From Sweltsa coloradensis (lineage: Eukaryota; Arthropoda; Insecta; Plecoptera; Chloroperlidae), in NCBI GenBank assembly GCA_024449915.1, contig JAMZAV010000005.1:124001-188000 (forward strand): a stretch of 64,000 nt of DNA, given 5' to 3'. This document shows, piece by piece, positions 45,762 to 58,700 of this stretch. The translations under genes and the position numbers were made by a program. The notes beneath the pieces were generated by a model, which saw only the letters and a program-made list of their open reading frames with translations, was not told the origin of the DNA and did not search any database. Every line of letters starts with the position of its first letter. Position 1 is the first letter of the stretch.

Positions 45762-48700
45762 CTGTAAACAACAACAACAATGAAGCCCCTCTGAGTTCTA
45801 ATTAACACAGTTGGAGACCGCTTCCGCCCGTGAAGAGCGACACAACACAATCAACGACGCTAAAATAGATTCCTCTTATTCAAGATAAAACTCTTTTACA
45901 CAATTATTTGCACATCTTTTACATTAGACAGTGAACCTACGAAGCTGTTTACATATCACGAGTTGACAGATTAATATTTAATATCGATATTTTCAATTGC
46001 AGTTCAATTTCGTGCTAATATCTGTTAGTTAGATTCATAATAGATCAATACACGTTATAATTACAACTTCATGTCATTTAGAGGTATTAGAAAAGCGTGT
46101 ACGCAACGAAATTCATCGAGACGATGCACTGTGGATAGTTATATGACAATGATGAGTCGTAGATTAGAATGAAGAATGCTTCAAATAAGTAGAATAAGGT
46201 CTTGGTTTGTTTAAAGCTTTCTCGGTTATGAGTGGCCATGAAGAATAAGGTTGGGATAACAACCAACTCGACGCTACACTTGTGAAATCAGCACAGCCTG
46301 TCTGTCGCGGCGAAGCTGCAGAGAATTGAGGCAACCAAAGTGCTTATGTCCCGGAAAAGTTCTATCAACCGACCCCTGTTTCACTTCTGTGGAAATGGCA
46401 AACGGAAATTATCATTTCAGTTATTTCTGGTCGCGTTATTTAAGTGGGTTTTGAAGATATGTCATCTCTCGATTGTTTGGAAAATGAAATAAAGTCCTTG
46501 ACTACAAAAATATAAAGTTTGTTCAACTCATTTTGGAGAGAATTGAGGATTAAATATAGCATTTAAATTTGTATAATTAGGAGTACATTTACAATGTTTT
46601 AACTCTTAATTGTGCCTACTGGCTTGGTAAAAGTAAATCCGTGTACCTAGTTCCCAGGGCACGAAGGGGCAAACTAAGTGAGTTATTGTTCAGGGTGTGC
46701 GGGAGAAGACGGTCACGCCTCAACAGGTCAAAACTAGGCCGAACCGTGGACTGCGATTCATTCACTTTGACTCACTGGAAGATCATTTGTTGACAGGGTA
46801 ACCGTATTATATCTATACAGTTTATCTTAAGAAAAACTCTATAAATATAAATTTCAAATTAATGAATGAAATATACTTAACATATAAGAGGCATAGGCCT
46901 AATTGAAACGGTCACAATATCTTTATAAATATTTGTTTATTTGTATTGTTATTAGAAATAGCCAGCCGTGTTGTATTGGGTGAGTTATTGAGAAGCTACC
47001 AACAAAGGCAGTGAAACTTAAGACAGTGAAATCATTTATTTCGTTATGTTTGATTTTTATAAAAGCTCCTGATGTTTCGAGACGACTGCAGCATTTCTAC
47101 ATCTGACGCATACCGAAGTCCTCAAATTTGAGTTTGTTGTCGAAATCTTTTTCTGCGTCTTTGCCTTTCATTGGTATTGTCCAAAGAACAGCTTGATTGA
47201 ATGTCATATTGTTATTTTTGTACGTCATTTTATTGTTTTAACTTGTATTTTTGTTTTTCTATCTTTATTTCTTTCTTTCAACATAATTTCACCTAAAAAT
47301 GTTTGTTTATGATTTACTTAGTGATCGGTTCAATCACCTCAATAAATAATATTACATTTCGTATTTGTTCTAGAACGTGCTTGCAGCAGCCAGCCACTTC
47401 GCGAGTGTGCCAGGCATTGAAATGTTTCTAGCGCTATTCCAAAGCCAGCGAAGGGTATTATTTTTGTAGGGTCTTCAAAATAAACTATTGTTATTTCGCC
47501 TCGCCTTCCTACACAACTTTTAAACCAAAAACATATCAATACCCCCCACAAACGATCCAACGCAAAACGTGGGGTAGAAAAGCTTTTGAAATGCATCTTT
47601 TTACTCAAATCCTATCTTGATCTCATCAGCACAAAGCGTTTACCTAAAATTGTGTTTGAGATACAAATCTTTATTTTTAGGCCTACATAAAAAGACGTCT
47701 GATCCCATAAGCTCATTTGAAATCCAGCAACCCATAAAAAATGCTGAGTTGTAGAAAGTTTCCGTAAGATGCGAACTGCAGGCAGGGGAGGTGTGGAAAT
47801 GTGACTGTGATAGTATCTGCAAGTCACTCCGAGCCCAAGTCGGAGTCAGAGACAGAGAGAGAGAGAGAGACTACCAGAAACAAGGAGGGAATGAGAAAGA
47901 GGGTGGAAAGTAGAAGGATTTTCCAATTTCACACGTCTCTGGTTCTGCGCCATGTTCCCAGTGGCTATTCTGCGTTCTCTGACATCAGTCTCGCTGTGTG
48001 CTAAGCCCACAGACGCCTAATGTGGACACTTGGGTTAGGAATATTGACGCGACGTGCACTCTACCTGCGCTAGACGTAACCAACCGTGGATTAGGGGGAG
48101 GTTGCTACAATTAGAAATGTGCCACACAGATTGCGTACTGTCAACACCTAGTCTGCCTCTGTCTACATACTTAACAAGGAACTCTGCATGGCATTGCATT
48201 TATTAAGATAATTTATGTTTACTTAAATACGTCTACACGTTAAGAATAACGTATTTTAATTGGTTTAAAATTTCATTAGTTAAATGAAGTGCATTTAAGA
48301 ACAGTACAATTATTTTGAAAATCAAATTTTAATCACAAATGATTTCGTAACTAAACCAGATATAATTGAATTTCGGGAATAAATTGGAACCAGCATAAGA
48401 AAAGTTATCTCAGTACAAGAAGTGTGGAATTAATGAAAAACGATTGTTTAATAAGGTCAGCGTTAGGTATACATTTTAACGCATAGGATGAGCCATGTTA
48501 ATCCAATGTAGAACAAGAATTCCATGTTATTTAATTGCGTTTCACTTCGAGTATAAAAACATGATACTCATAAAAATATTACAACGTTGTTTCAAATAAC
48601 AGTTTACTCCGTAATGAAACAAACTGGCAATAAAAAACAAAGATAAACTTTACAAAAGCGAATACACAGGCGTAAAAATACAACACTGCTCATGGAGCTC

Positions 48701-50665
48701 GAATGGCAGATAAAACATAAGACGATGTTTTAAATTACTAATGGCGTAATTCGTAAAGTTAGCAAGCCAGAGTGGAAAAACGGTTTATGGTGTTTTAATA
48801 CAATATTGAGTCTACATTTCGATGCTCAGACAACTAATTAAACTGTGGATAAACACTTTTTTCGTATTTGCACTCCCACCGAGTAGATTTAATTACCGGC
48901 TTTCCACTCAGCTGGCTGGAAGTTTTCTAGGAAGCTCTAAACTTGCAATGCCAAGGATTACAATAATTACGATCTCTCTGGCGCAGGACTGAGCTCAGCA
49001 ACGTATCATATTTGTTACCTAAACATCACTCATATGCGGAAACTTACTTGTTTTCAAGGAAATAGAAGCACTTTAGGATATTTACAAGATTGTTTTATTT
49101 CTTCTTAAGTTATTTTAATTTCATGTTTTTTATCTTAGCGGCCCTAACAACTCTTTACATTCCAATCATATATAAATCTACTCTCTCTCATACACACATC
49201 TCTCATCACACATGCACACCAGTTAACGCTGAAACGTCGAGAAAAAATAGTAAATATAATCGAAGTTTACGGTCAGTATATAATTTAAATGAACTCAATT
49301 TATATTAACTTAATTGAAATTATTGTTTTATTATCATATGTTTTTAAGTGTTACAGTAAACAATTTTAACGCGATACAAACAAAACAATTAAATACGTGA
49401 AATATTACTACCGACTGCCTGGCACGGCACACAGACAACAATATGGCAGGTGTAATATTTAAATCTAGATTGTTTTGTAATATTGTGCAACAATGTGCAC
49501 ACGATAGTAACACTCGCGTAATCCTCGTCAGAAGAATAACTAAAGACTTTCTCACGTCTCTTGTTCCACTTGCCAAGCCTCAACCAGATATTGTTATCGT
49601 ATCGTATAGTTATGTCCATGCAGCGTCAAAGAAAAGAGAATAAACGATACATGTTAAAGGTGAAGTTTGAAATTCTAGACTCGTATATCGTATCGTATTT
49701 TCTAACGCAAGTGAAAGCAACGTGAAATTAGCTGTAGCCTTATGTGGCAATACTTCTCACTCCGACATATTCATCACAAGCAATCCATCATTTTTAAGAG
49801 TTTGTGTTGACTTTCTTGAAGCCTGTTAATCCCCGAGAAACTATAAGCTTTATCCTCCATCTGAGCGCGGGCGGCGCGGGCGGCGGGCGGCGAGCGGGGG
49901 GGTATCACACGAGATGACAACGAAGACACGCGCACCTGGCGCCCTAAACACATCGTCCCAGACGACAACCAACACGGAGGAGAGAAAAATTGCCACAATA
50001 AAAAAGTGTATTACCTTCATAACTTATATTATTCAAATAGAGGAGGTGTGACGAGACGCCTTCCTTCCTTCTAGGGAGGGAATCGTCAAGAGGTTTCGGC
50101 GAGATCCAGGTAAAACAACACCAGTACATTTTCATCAAGGGGGAGCTTTTTATTCTTGTTTATATAGAGAGAGCCACATGTTACTGATGGAACAAACGAC
50201 ACGTCGACGTTTTTATGCCGTGTTTGGGACACTTGTGTTAAACAAAACAAGAGTTTTAGCATCGCATGGAAATGGGTTTTCTTTTGTGTTTGCAGTGTTC
50301 GAAGGAGATTCATCGTTTCCATGGCTTCATAAAGGAATCTTCAAGTGACTGATAAATGTTTTATTAATACTGCCAAGAAGCACCAGTAAAAGACGGATTA
50401 ACTAATAATTACTTAGTTGTATTTATAAACAGTACTGTATATTAAATTGACAACATTCTTTCAAGAAGCAATCCAATCAAGTGTCCATTATAATTTTGTA
50501 GTTGTACATTCACCGTAAATCATGTATTTTCTGAAATAGTTCCACGCATTCCTAGAAAATGAAATGAAAAAGAAGCATTTAAGTTAATGACTAAAAAAAG
50601 TTAAATGAAAAATTAAACAAAATAAACAAACCAATACTTATGAAACAAACATTATTTTCAGAGTT
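45762..50665. other. Long non-coding stretch, probably intron or intergenic
   Basis: I see no further exon with both splice sites. It contains a GA run at 47,852-47,868 and a GC-rich patch at about 49,864-49,904 (repeated GGGCGGC). Short frames on both strands lack domains. Confidence 0.5.
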
Positions 50666-50990
50666 TTGGTGGAGGTGCCGGTCCAGACGATTTGTTTTTT
50701 ACTGCATATATCTTATGTGAACAGACAAAGCACATTATTTTAAATGATCGATTTGTCTTAGGAAAATTTGATAATTTTCTCTTCATCCCTAGACGTGGGA
50801 AGATAAAAGACCCAGCGCTAAATAATAGAATTGGTGGAGGTGCCGGTCCAGACGATATTTTCTTTACTGTGGTTATTTTACGTGAACGGACACAGAACAC
50901 AACATTAATTGAGATAACTTAGGTTAAATCTATTATCTTTTCTTCATCTCCAGACGTGGAAAGTTAACAGACCCAAAGTTAAAATAGATT
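50666..50990 (+). repeat. Tandem pair of ~165-bp units starting with TTGGTGGAGGTGCCGG
   Basis: TTGGTGGAGGTGCCGGTCCAG occurs at 50,666 and again at 50,831. Between and after them GTGAAC.GACA, TTTTCTTCATC, CAGACGTGG and ACAGACCCA recur in the same order. The copies are about 80% alike. This is a local duplication of one member of the dispersed family. Confidence 0.75.
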
Positions 50991-53900
50991 ACCGGGTATG
51001 CGGTTTCTGGATTCTAATGGAAAATGTGTTTTTCATGTCACCGTCGATTCGATGGTATGAAAATTAACATGCTATCAAAAGGCTTCTGTTATTGAATTGA
51101 TTACTAAGCCTACTCGCCTTGATCTTACCCACTAAATAGGCATATGCCTACATATTTTATATTTGGTAGGTTGTAATTTGTAATTTCGTATTTTGTAATT
51201 TTGCTATTTTGTATTTTGAACTTATTATTTGTTTAATTTTTATTATATTATGTAACCATGTAAATTATGTGTGAACCTCAACCCTAAACATGACCATTTC
51301 CTGCTAACACGAAAACATTTAATTATTTATTTGCTAATAATTTGCAAGCTTATCATTCACATAACTTACATGCATATTTTTGGATGGCCATATAGATTAA
51401 GGTGATATTCAAGCGTACTTGAGAAATAACGAACGGTATTCTCTCAATAACTGCTGTTCCTTATTTGCTACCTCGGGATTGAATTCTCAGCAAAGATCGG
51501 AGAAAATTTTTCTTCAATGTCGTTACATAAAACCCAAGTTCTCTAAAGGCTGTACGACGTTGATGAAACGTATAACGTCCATTCACTAGGGGCAAGCGAC
51601 GTTTCCAGTACCTTACCTTAGATAAAGCATCCTTTAAAGGTATTATCACGGCATAGTAGCCCACCAGATCCTTTTATGAATAATAGATATGATTGAAAAG
51701 GCGAGGCTAGGAACGACCACGATATGGGAACATGCGCTACCTCGGGCAGATGTGTTGATAACGTCGTTACTTGAGTGATGGATTGCTTTTGCCTGGATCA
51801 CCTCAACCCTTCCAACGCATTGTTTCGTGCGTGTTACACTCCTGCTCCTAGCGGCCGACCAGAGAAGCCGACTTCTTTGCAATGATGACCTTTGAAGACG
51901 ATTAACCTTATCTAACCCATACGTGTAAGTGTTTTCTTATACATCAACGTGAACTGGAACTTTCAAAAGAAAAATGAACCTGACTGAATGAAAGTGTATC
52001 ACAGCAAGTCTAGTTTAGTTTTCTTCGCAATTGTTGAAAGTTTAACGTGAACGTTAGTTTATAAAGTAATTCTGTATATACGATTTTTGTTTCTTCAAGT
52101 GGCAGGTGAATTTATACAATATTTTCGTTCAATATCTCTTTTAATTTACATGGTCACTCATATAGGTATATTGCGAATGTTTGAACAAATAAAAATTAAC
52201 TTTACTTATAAAATATTTAAGTACAAAACGATCACTTAGCTAAAAATACTCAAAGTCACGAAGCGAATACCCAGTTAAAAGTGTTGAATGAATGATAAAA
52301 TAAGTCAAACACATATTAGTTTATTTCAGGTAAATACGTAAAAACAAACCATATTACTACCATATATTCACCGGTTGTTATACATGGAGACAGAAAAGGT
52401 TTGGATTGATTTGTCACATTGAATACGAAGGGAGGGGGCTGAATCTAGTGACAAGCGGTTGAGTCCTCACGCACAAATGCTTAAGTTTCTAGGCCAACAC
52501 ACTCACACTCTCATCGGAGTGCGCTTGTTGCACGGCACGGCACTCGAACCCGGAGCCTGAACCTGAATGCGTGGCGTGCTGCAGAGTGTCGTGCGTGCGT
52601 GCGTGCACATCGACACGCAACCCACCCCACCAACGCGGATGAATGCAATTAATAGGTGCCAGTAATGGATTGTGGAGCTATTATTATTATTTTTATTACG
52701 ATCGTAAATTTGTGAAAGAACAAACATCAAACGTGTTTAAGCATGATTCTTAATACGGTGTACTGACTTTGATTTGTGACTTTTTAAATGGCCACCTGCA
52801 TGAAACCTACTTTTTTATTACCGTAACGTAACGAAATAATGAATTTCGAAGTCTATAGCTTAATAGTACAAAAGAAAAGCATTTAACACGCGAACAGTCT
52901 TGGTTTTCAGACACTTTTTTTTGTTTCCTACATGTATGTTACCTTTGACGTGGGCGTTTTATTTCGTAAATTTGATTGCACACATGCACTTTAGGTTTAG
53001 CATGATTTAATCATAAGGTGTTGGGACGTCAATAGGATGATGAATTGACAATACAGCTGTACGTCTAAGTAGTTATTACTTGTGATCGATCACTCGAGGG
53101 TCAACCAAGGAGAGGGGGGGGGGGGGGCGGTGGCTGGGGACTTCAAGTTCTAATGTCTCCGACTGGAGGTTGTAAGTCAACATACAAGCTCTTAATCCAC
53201 TTCTAACACTAAGATACAGCCACAATAATCAAACAGAAGACATTTATCGTTGACTTTTAACATTAATTTATTAGCAACGACAAATCAACAGATTAAAATG
53301 ACAACGGTCATGACAACATTATAATACTTCAAACTATAATGTTGAAAATTTCTATATAATTTGCCTGTTTTCTTGATACTCATCACATGCAACGATCAGA
53401 TGCACGTAACAATATGCTTTACCTATAGGCAATGTAAGGCACAAGTATGACAATATTGATGTGGTTGGTAATGAAGTCTCTAAACTGGCCCAAACGAAAT
53501 TATGTCAGACATATTCTGGTACCTACTAGAATACTATGTAAAATTAATTTTGAACTCAATTTCCGGCCAAGTAAATCAGAATAACAAATAAAATAACAGT
53601 TATTTCACTAACATTACTTGAATACTGGTGGGTGGCAGTGAATGCTTGCTCTGTCTTGTACAAGCTAGAGTGGCGAGCGTCGTTCACTACCGTCAACGAA
53701 AGCAACAAACACGTACTGAGGGTTCTCTACGCCATGAGACGACTACGAAAGCCAGTGTCTATCCATCACAACGCCCCTACCATCTCGAGCTGCACACTTT
53801 TATATTGTTTCCATAAATTGTCTGGCGTGGCCAATATGGCTCTTGTAACGTGCTATGAAAACTGGCATCGTCGCCGGCTTTTCAGCAGAACCATAAAACC

Positions 53901-54161
53901 CGACGTGGCGAACCAAGTGCCATTCAATCCAGAGCACTGATTGTCTTCAGAGGGAGGAGGGAGCAGTTTGACCTTGACCCGATCACAGGGGTAGTTTCAC
54001 GTTAGGTTGATTAGATCGGAGTCCCAACTAACTATGACTCTTACCAATCGCTCGTCACTCAAATGGTAATTTTTACTGTTGGTGACGTTTTCAACGACAA
54101 ATTTGGTAAGAAAAACCATTCCAAATGACCTGTCAGATAAAATAAATAGTTTTTTGGGACT
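50991..54161. other. Non-coding stretch
   Basis: No gene is called. A 102-codon plus frame at 53,632-53,940 has no recognised domain. There are GTGCGTGCGTGC repeats near 52,590 and a G14 run near 53,114. Confidence 0.5.
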
Positions 54162-54310
54162 ACCCGGCACCAACAACGATATTTCAACGGTCGACAGAAA
54201 CGAATCATTATTATTTCTATATTCTTCTTCACCGATCTGTTGATGAAGAAGCTTCGCTCCCTCTTTTAGGTATTCCCGTACCCTTGCTTGTAACGCTAAC
54301 ATTTATTCTC
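54162..54310 (-). repeat. Dispersed foldback-family end with damaged core
   Basis: ACCCGGCACCAACAACGAT retains the family end but lacks the CTCCAC of the usual ACCCGGCACCTCCACCAA. The downstream flank (GATCTGTTGATGAAGAAGC, TTCGCTCCCT) matches 42,250-42,290. It is a deleted relic. Confidence 0.55.
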
Positions 54311-57300
54311 GTTAAGATAACCATATAAAGCAAAGGTTGTGTTCTGAAACCAAGAACGTGGTTTAGAGAAAAGTAAACGCAGTGAATTACTAAAAATAAA
54401 AAATATTACTCATTGGAAACTGAATATCGCTTTTCGAATTATTACATTAAGACAGTGCGGCATCCAAATAACGCCACTGTATTGAACATATATCTCGAAA
54501 TATTGAAGATAGGCGCATAACATTTGTGTTCTTGAACCGAATTGTAACTAAGAACTTAAACGTAAATAATTAAACTGCACGTGACTGTTTTGTGTTTGGT
54601 ACACAGTACACACTGCATCAAAGATGTACGGTTTCCAGTGATGTTATCAAGTGTAAGTAATCTGGGGGGGGGGTTCTCGCGACGCGCGGACATCATCTCG
54701 CTAATGTGATACTGATAGCACTCCATTCACTCGGCTAGCCTGATGAAGCTAGAATGAGATGTAAGCAGATGTTTAAGCGAAGACTGCGATCTATGGAAGA
54801 TCTCACAGCTAGTTTAGCATAATGTTGGATGAGAGTTTCAGAGGCGGCCGGGTAGGGTGTAAATCACAAGGGGCGGAAGAAAGGAAGGCGCGTGATAAAT
54901 AGGAGGGAAGGGAAGGAGAAAATGATGTGTATATGTGATAAAGACGACGAGAAAAGAAGAAAAGGTAAAAAGAGCTAAAAAGAGATATTTCTTTTGATTG
55001 AACAAAATAGAAGTCTCGCAAAGGAAAATGTTTTTTTCTTCTCAGTTTTAAGTGTGATCCAAAAGGGGTGAGGGGGTGGTAGTATTTGAGTAGGTCGAGT
55101 AGAGTGGATAAAGATAGGCCAAGCTTGGCTCTTGAGGTGAAGGCAGAGAGCATATACACATCAATGGAAGGCACTCACAAAGCAATGAATTGGCTTTACG
55201 CTGCAATCAGAGTGGAATATCAGTGGCTTATGACAAGTCAGACCCATTGAAAGACGAAACATTAAGACAAGCCTTCTCCACTGGGATCAGAGTGAAAGGG
55301 TGGGTAGAGTGAAGGGGTAGGGTGGGGTGGGTGGCAATGGGAAGTGCATTTATTGCAGATTGACATATGTGATGCCTGGCAGCACTCTCCACTCAGAATA
55401 AGCTCTGATTGTGATGATTTATCAGCTTACTCCCGTGACTTGATGGTCAACAAAACCAAAATGAATTCCAAAACGAATACAAAACTTTCCGTTTCCAAAC
55501 GTTTTGTTTTCGACGACAATACTCTCTACTCCCTCCTCCCCGCCATCTCAAAACATCAATACGTATCAGGTATCAGTCGGTTCGTTACGTAAACAAATAA
55601 TGAGGTGTGGACGTGACAGATTATAGAGTTATACTAAAACTCAAAGAAAATAATGCAGAGAATCTGAATAATAAGGCTGTTACAATGTATTTGAGCAACC
55701 ATTACTTCAGTCGGTATATTGGGGATTTAAGTTTAACAGAAACAAACATGAATAGTCAACAAACATTGATATTTATCAATTAATGATTTCAATCATTCTG
55801 ATAACCTGAAGAACACAGGTTTCAAATGTTAACTTAAAACAAATATTCAACAGTCACAGAATAAATTTAATCTTTTTATAACATTAGAATAAAATAGTTA
55901 TTGTAAATATGTATGTCATCTCACAGTGGATAGTTCTTTAACTTTTCCGTTGTGAAGCATGAATTGACTTCTTGTAAGTATTGCGCTGATAAAGAGAGAT
56001 AGGAAGGGAGGGGAGAGAGGGATAAGGGGGCGTACAAAGAACCACTTCACTTAGGGCTCTAAACTTGTCCAATCTGTAATTTTCGCGGTCTAAAGTCGGT
56101 AGAGAATGTTGTACAACTATCGGAATATCGCCACTAGAGACAGACCATCACTGCACAGATGAAACGTTTCTTTGACTCTCCCCTTAAGCGATAATCACGC
56201 CACTTAACACTTCCATCGCTTTTCAATATCGATATTACACTCACGAAATCGATAAATGAGCCCCCCCCCCTAGGGGTAAATAAACCTAGGCTAGACTGAT
56301 TGATCACTTCCTCTAGTTAAGCATTCTTCGAGGGCGCCTCTTTGCGTCGTAAGTTAACGTGGATATGTTTATTACAGGGCAAGGTGCATGCGCGCGCTTG
56401 CCCACACACTTCTAATTACTAACATGAACGCGGTATTAAATCATTGATTATGATAAAATGTTTCTACTATTTGTTCTCGAAGAATTTATTGTCGCTTTCA
56501 AAGAGGAGGTACCGCTTATGTGGTCAATGAAATATATGCCCAGTTGCATTGCATATTAGATGTGGTATTACTGTGTTTAATCAAGACTGGGTGCTCTATT
56601 AAAATAAACACGGGAAGTTCGATAGAGCGCAAGACTACCTATCCTTCGCTGAACCAAGTCATCCCAGAGGGCTGAGTGTTAAGTAGCCCTACCACACGCA
56701 GACAACAGACCACATTGGTGGGTGTTCCAAGTTTGTTTGCTTGCAATTTTCTTGAAAATAAAGAGGAATATAGAATGTGTATGCACAATAAACAGGAATG
56801 ACAACACTCCCTACGTGCTGAACTTTAAATGAAGACCTCAATCCTCGTGACACGCGTCGAGAAAATGCAGAGTTTTATACAAAAGTAGGCAGAGTTTTAT
56901 ACACAAGTAGGCAGCCGAGTTTTATACATAAGCAGGCAGAGTTTTTTTTTGAGCCTAAGAAGACTGCGAACAATATCAAGAATCATAGCCATATGCAGAG
57001 CAGAGGTCTGACATTGCAATAAACACACCAGTCATGTATAATACCGTATGTTAGGGTAGCCATGTTGCCATGCTGACTGCTCTCATATGCTAGCGCATTA
57101 GAAGCTGCTTAATCTCAGGTTTTGTAAATCCACCAGTTGGTTACTTAAACTTGGTCTCTGCATAATATTTTCGTTGACCTTTAATTTCATATTAAGTTAT
57201 GAACATGTGTGCGTTATAATGTTGCAGAAGGTACAATACTACATGTCAATAATTCTACCACAAACTAATTTATAGAAATTTCTGTTTTCGCGGTATAAAA

Positions 57301-58623
57301 CCGGTATAGCTGTAGAGCCCTTAAAATGTAACCTTCAAATAAATAAAAATTAAATCAATGAAATATAGCACAACAGAATCTCAGATTTCTATTCCGGAAG
57401 GGATGTTATATTCACCACCGCTTAAAGACTCAGTATCTTGAACCAATCATCAATCATCGAGCGAGAGCTAACTAGGAAATAAAGGGCTCCCTTTATTGCT
57501 CTGGCCAAAATGAAATATGGAATCCGACAAATGGAACCATTTGTTTGTTTTTGTTTAATCAGTGGGTTCAGTGTCCACCTATGTGGCGCTCTCCATTCGC
57601 ACTGCGTAATGCGTAATTCACCCTAATAGGGCCCTTCCTCCCCTGTCGCGTAAAATATGATATGTCTGTCATATAGTAATAACTGCATTAAGAGCTGCCC
57701 TGACACTCTATTAATTAAATACGTGGAAGTTATTTAACAAACATTGTCCCTAATTAGCAGTAAATTAATGAACGAGTTTTAACAGAGTGAAGTGCTCGCG
57801 AGCTCAGAAGCCAAAGCCGGGCCCGTCTGAGAAGGGTTGGTTGGAATTATTTTACCTTCGAATCGAAAATGAAGTAAGGTATTAAACATTAGCAGATTAG
57901 CATTGGAAATTAGGCCCTTTGACGCTGCCATAACACAAATTAGAGTATAATTTATTTTGAGCAAGGAAAACTCTCTTTTTTATCTCTCTCTTTTGAATAA
58001 GTCCATTAGTAATTTCCCAACACAATATCTCAAAGAAAACATCTAAAAGAAGTGTGTTTCTGTACAACATAAATTGAATGATTGTAAATTCAATTATCTA
58101 CGTCTAAACAAATTGAAAATTAACTGTCAAAAGACTAAGAATTTCAAAGGTAAACGGTATCTCCGTTATTTGATGAAACTTTAAAGCAGTCTACGCTTAA
58201 AATAGCGTGCATGCAACGGAGCTACAATAGAGACAGAGAACGGCGAACAGCGAATAAATTAAAACCAGACGAAGAACCACTTACAGTCGAAAATAAAATA
58301 GATTCGTTCGTTCAATTCGAACAACAGCAATTCATGAAAACATGAACAATTTAAACCCAATCTTCAGCTGGCTATAACAAGGTATTAGCCTTAAAATATT
58401 TCATTTCTTTGTTTATTATTTTTACACATACCAATGTGTTATAGGTTGTTAGAAAATGGCATAGCCCCAATCACATGAGTGAAAGAAGAATATAGTTTAT
58501 GTAAAACAAGAAACTTAACCACAATAAGCACGTAATAGAAATAAATCATCAACCAGAATAAGCTTCTTAACCAACATGTAGTCGAAGAAGAATACAAAAA
58601 TAATACTTTATCGTGTTGAAGTT
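54311..58623. other. Non-coding stretch
   Basis: No exon or RNA gene was recognised. The 121-codon minus frame at 55,174-54,809 is T-rich on that strand and lacks domains. A C10 run lies near 56,262. A segment with several homeodomain-type cores (57,580-57,965) is discussed under findings. Confidence 0.5.
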
Positions 58624-58700
58624 TTGGTGGAGGTGCCGGGTTTCGCTTCGAAACGCTAATATTCATATTCATATTTGTTTTGTTCACATTTTTACGATGT
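58624..58700 (+). repeat. Solo TTGGTGGAGGTGCCGGG motif
   Basis: The core is at 58,624-58,641, followed by TTCGCTTCGAAACGC. No inverted partner is nearby. It is a solo end of the dispersed family. Confidence 0.55.

Noticed and set aside
49864..49904. CpG-island-like GC patch
   Set aside because: Only about 40 bp of GGGCGGC-type low complexity, with no promoter elements or exon beside it.
53632..53940. 102-codon plus-strand frame beginning M-A-V-N-A-C
   Set aside because: No recognisable motif, no promoter or splice evidence, and an overlapping frame is also open. Chance is sufficient.
54809..55174. 121-codon minus-strand frame
   Set aside because: It lies across a purine-rich plus strand, which removes stops on the minus strand. 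The peptide is S/L/F-rich with no domain.
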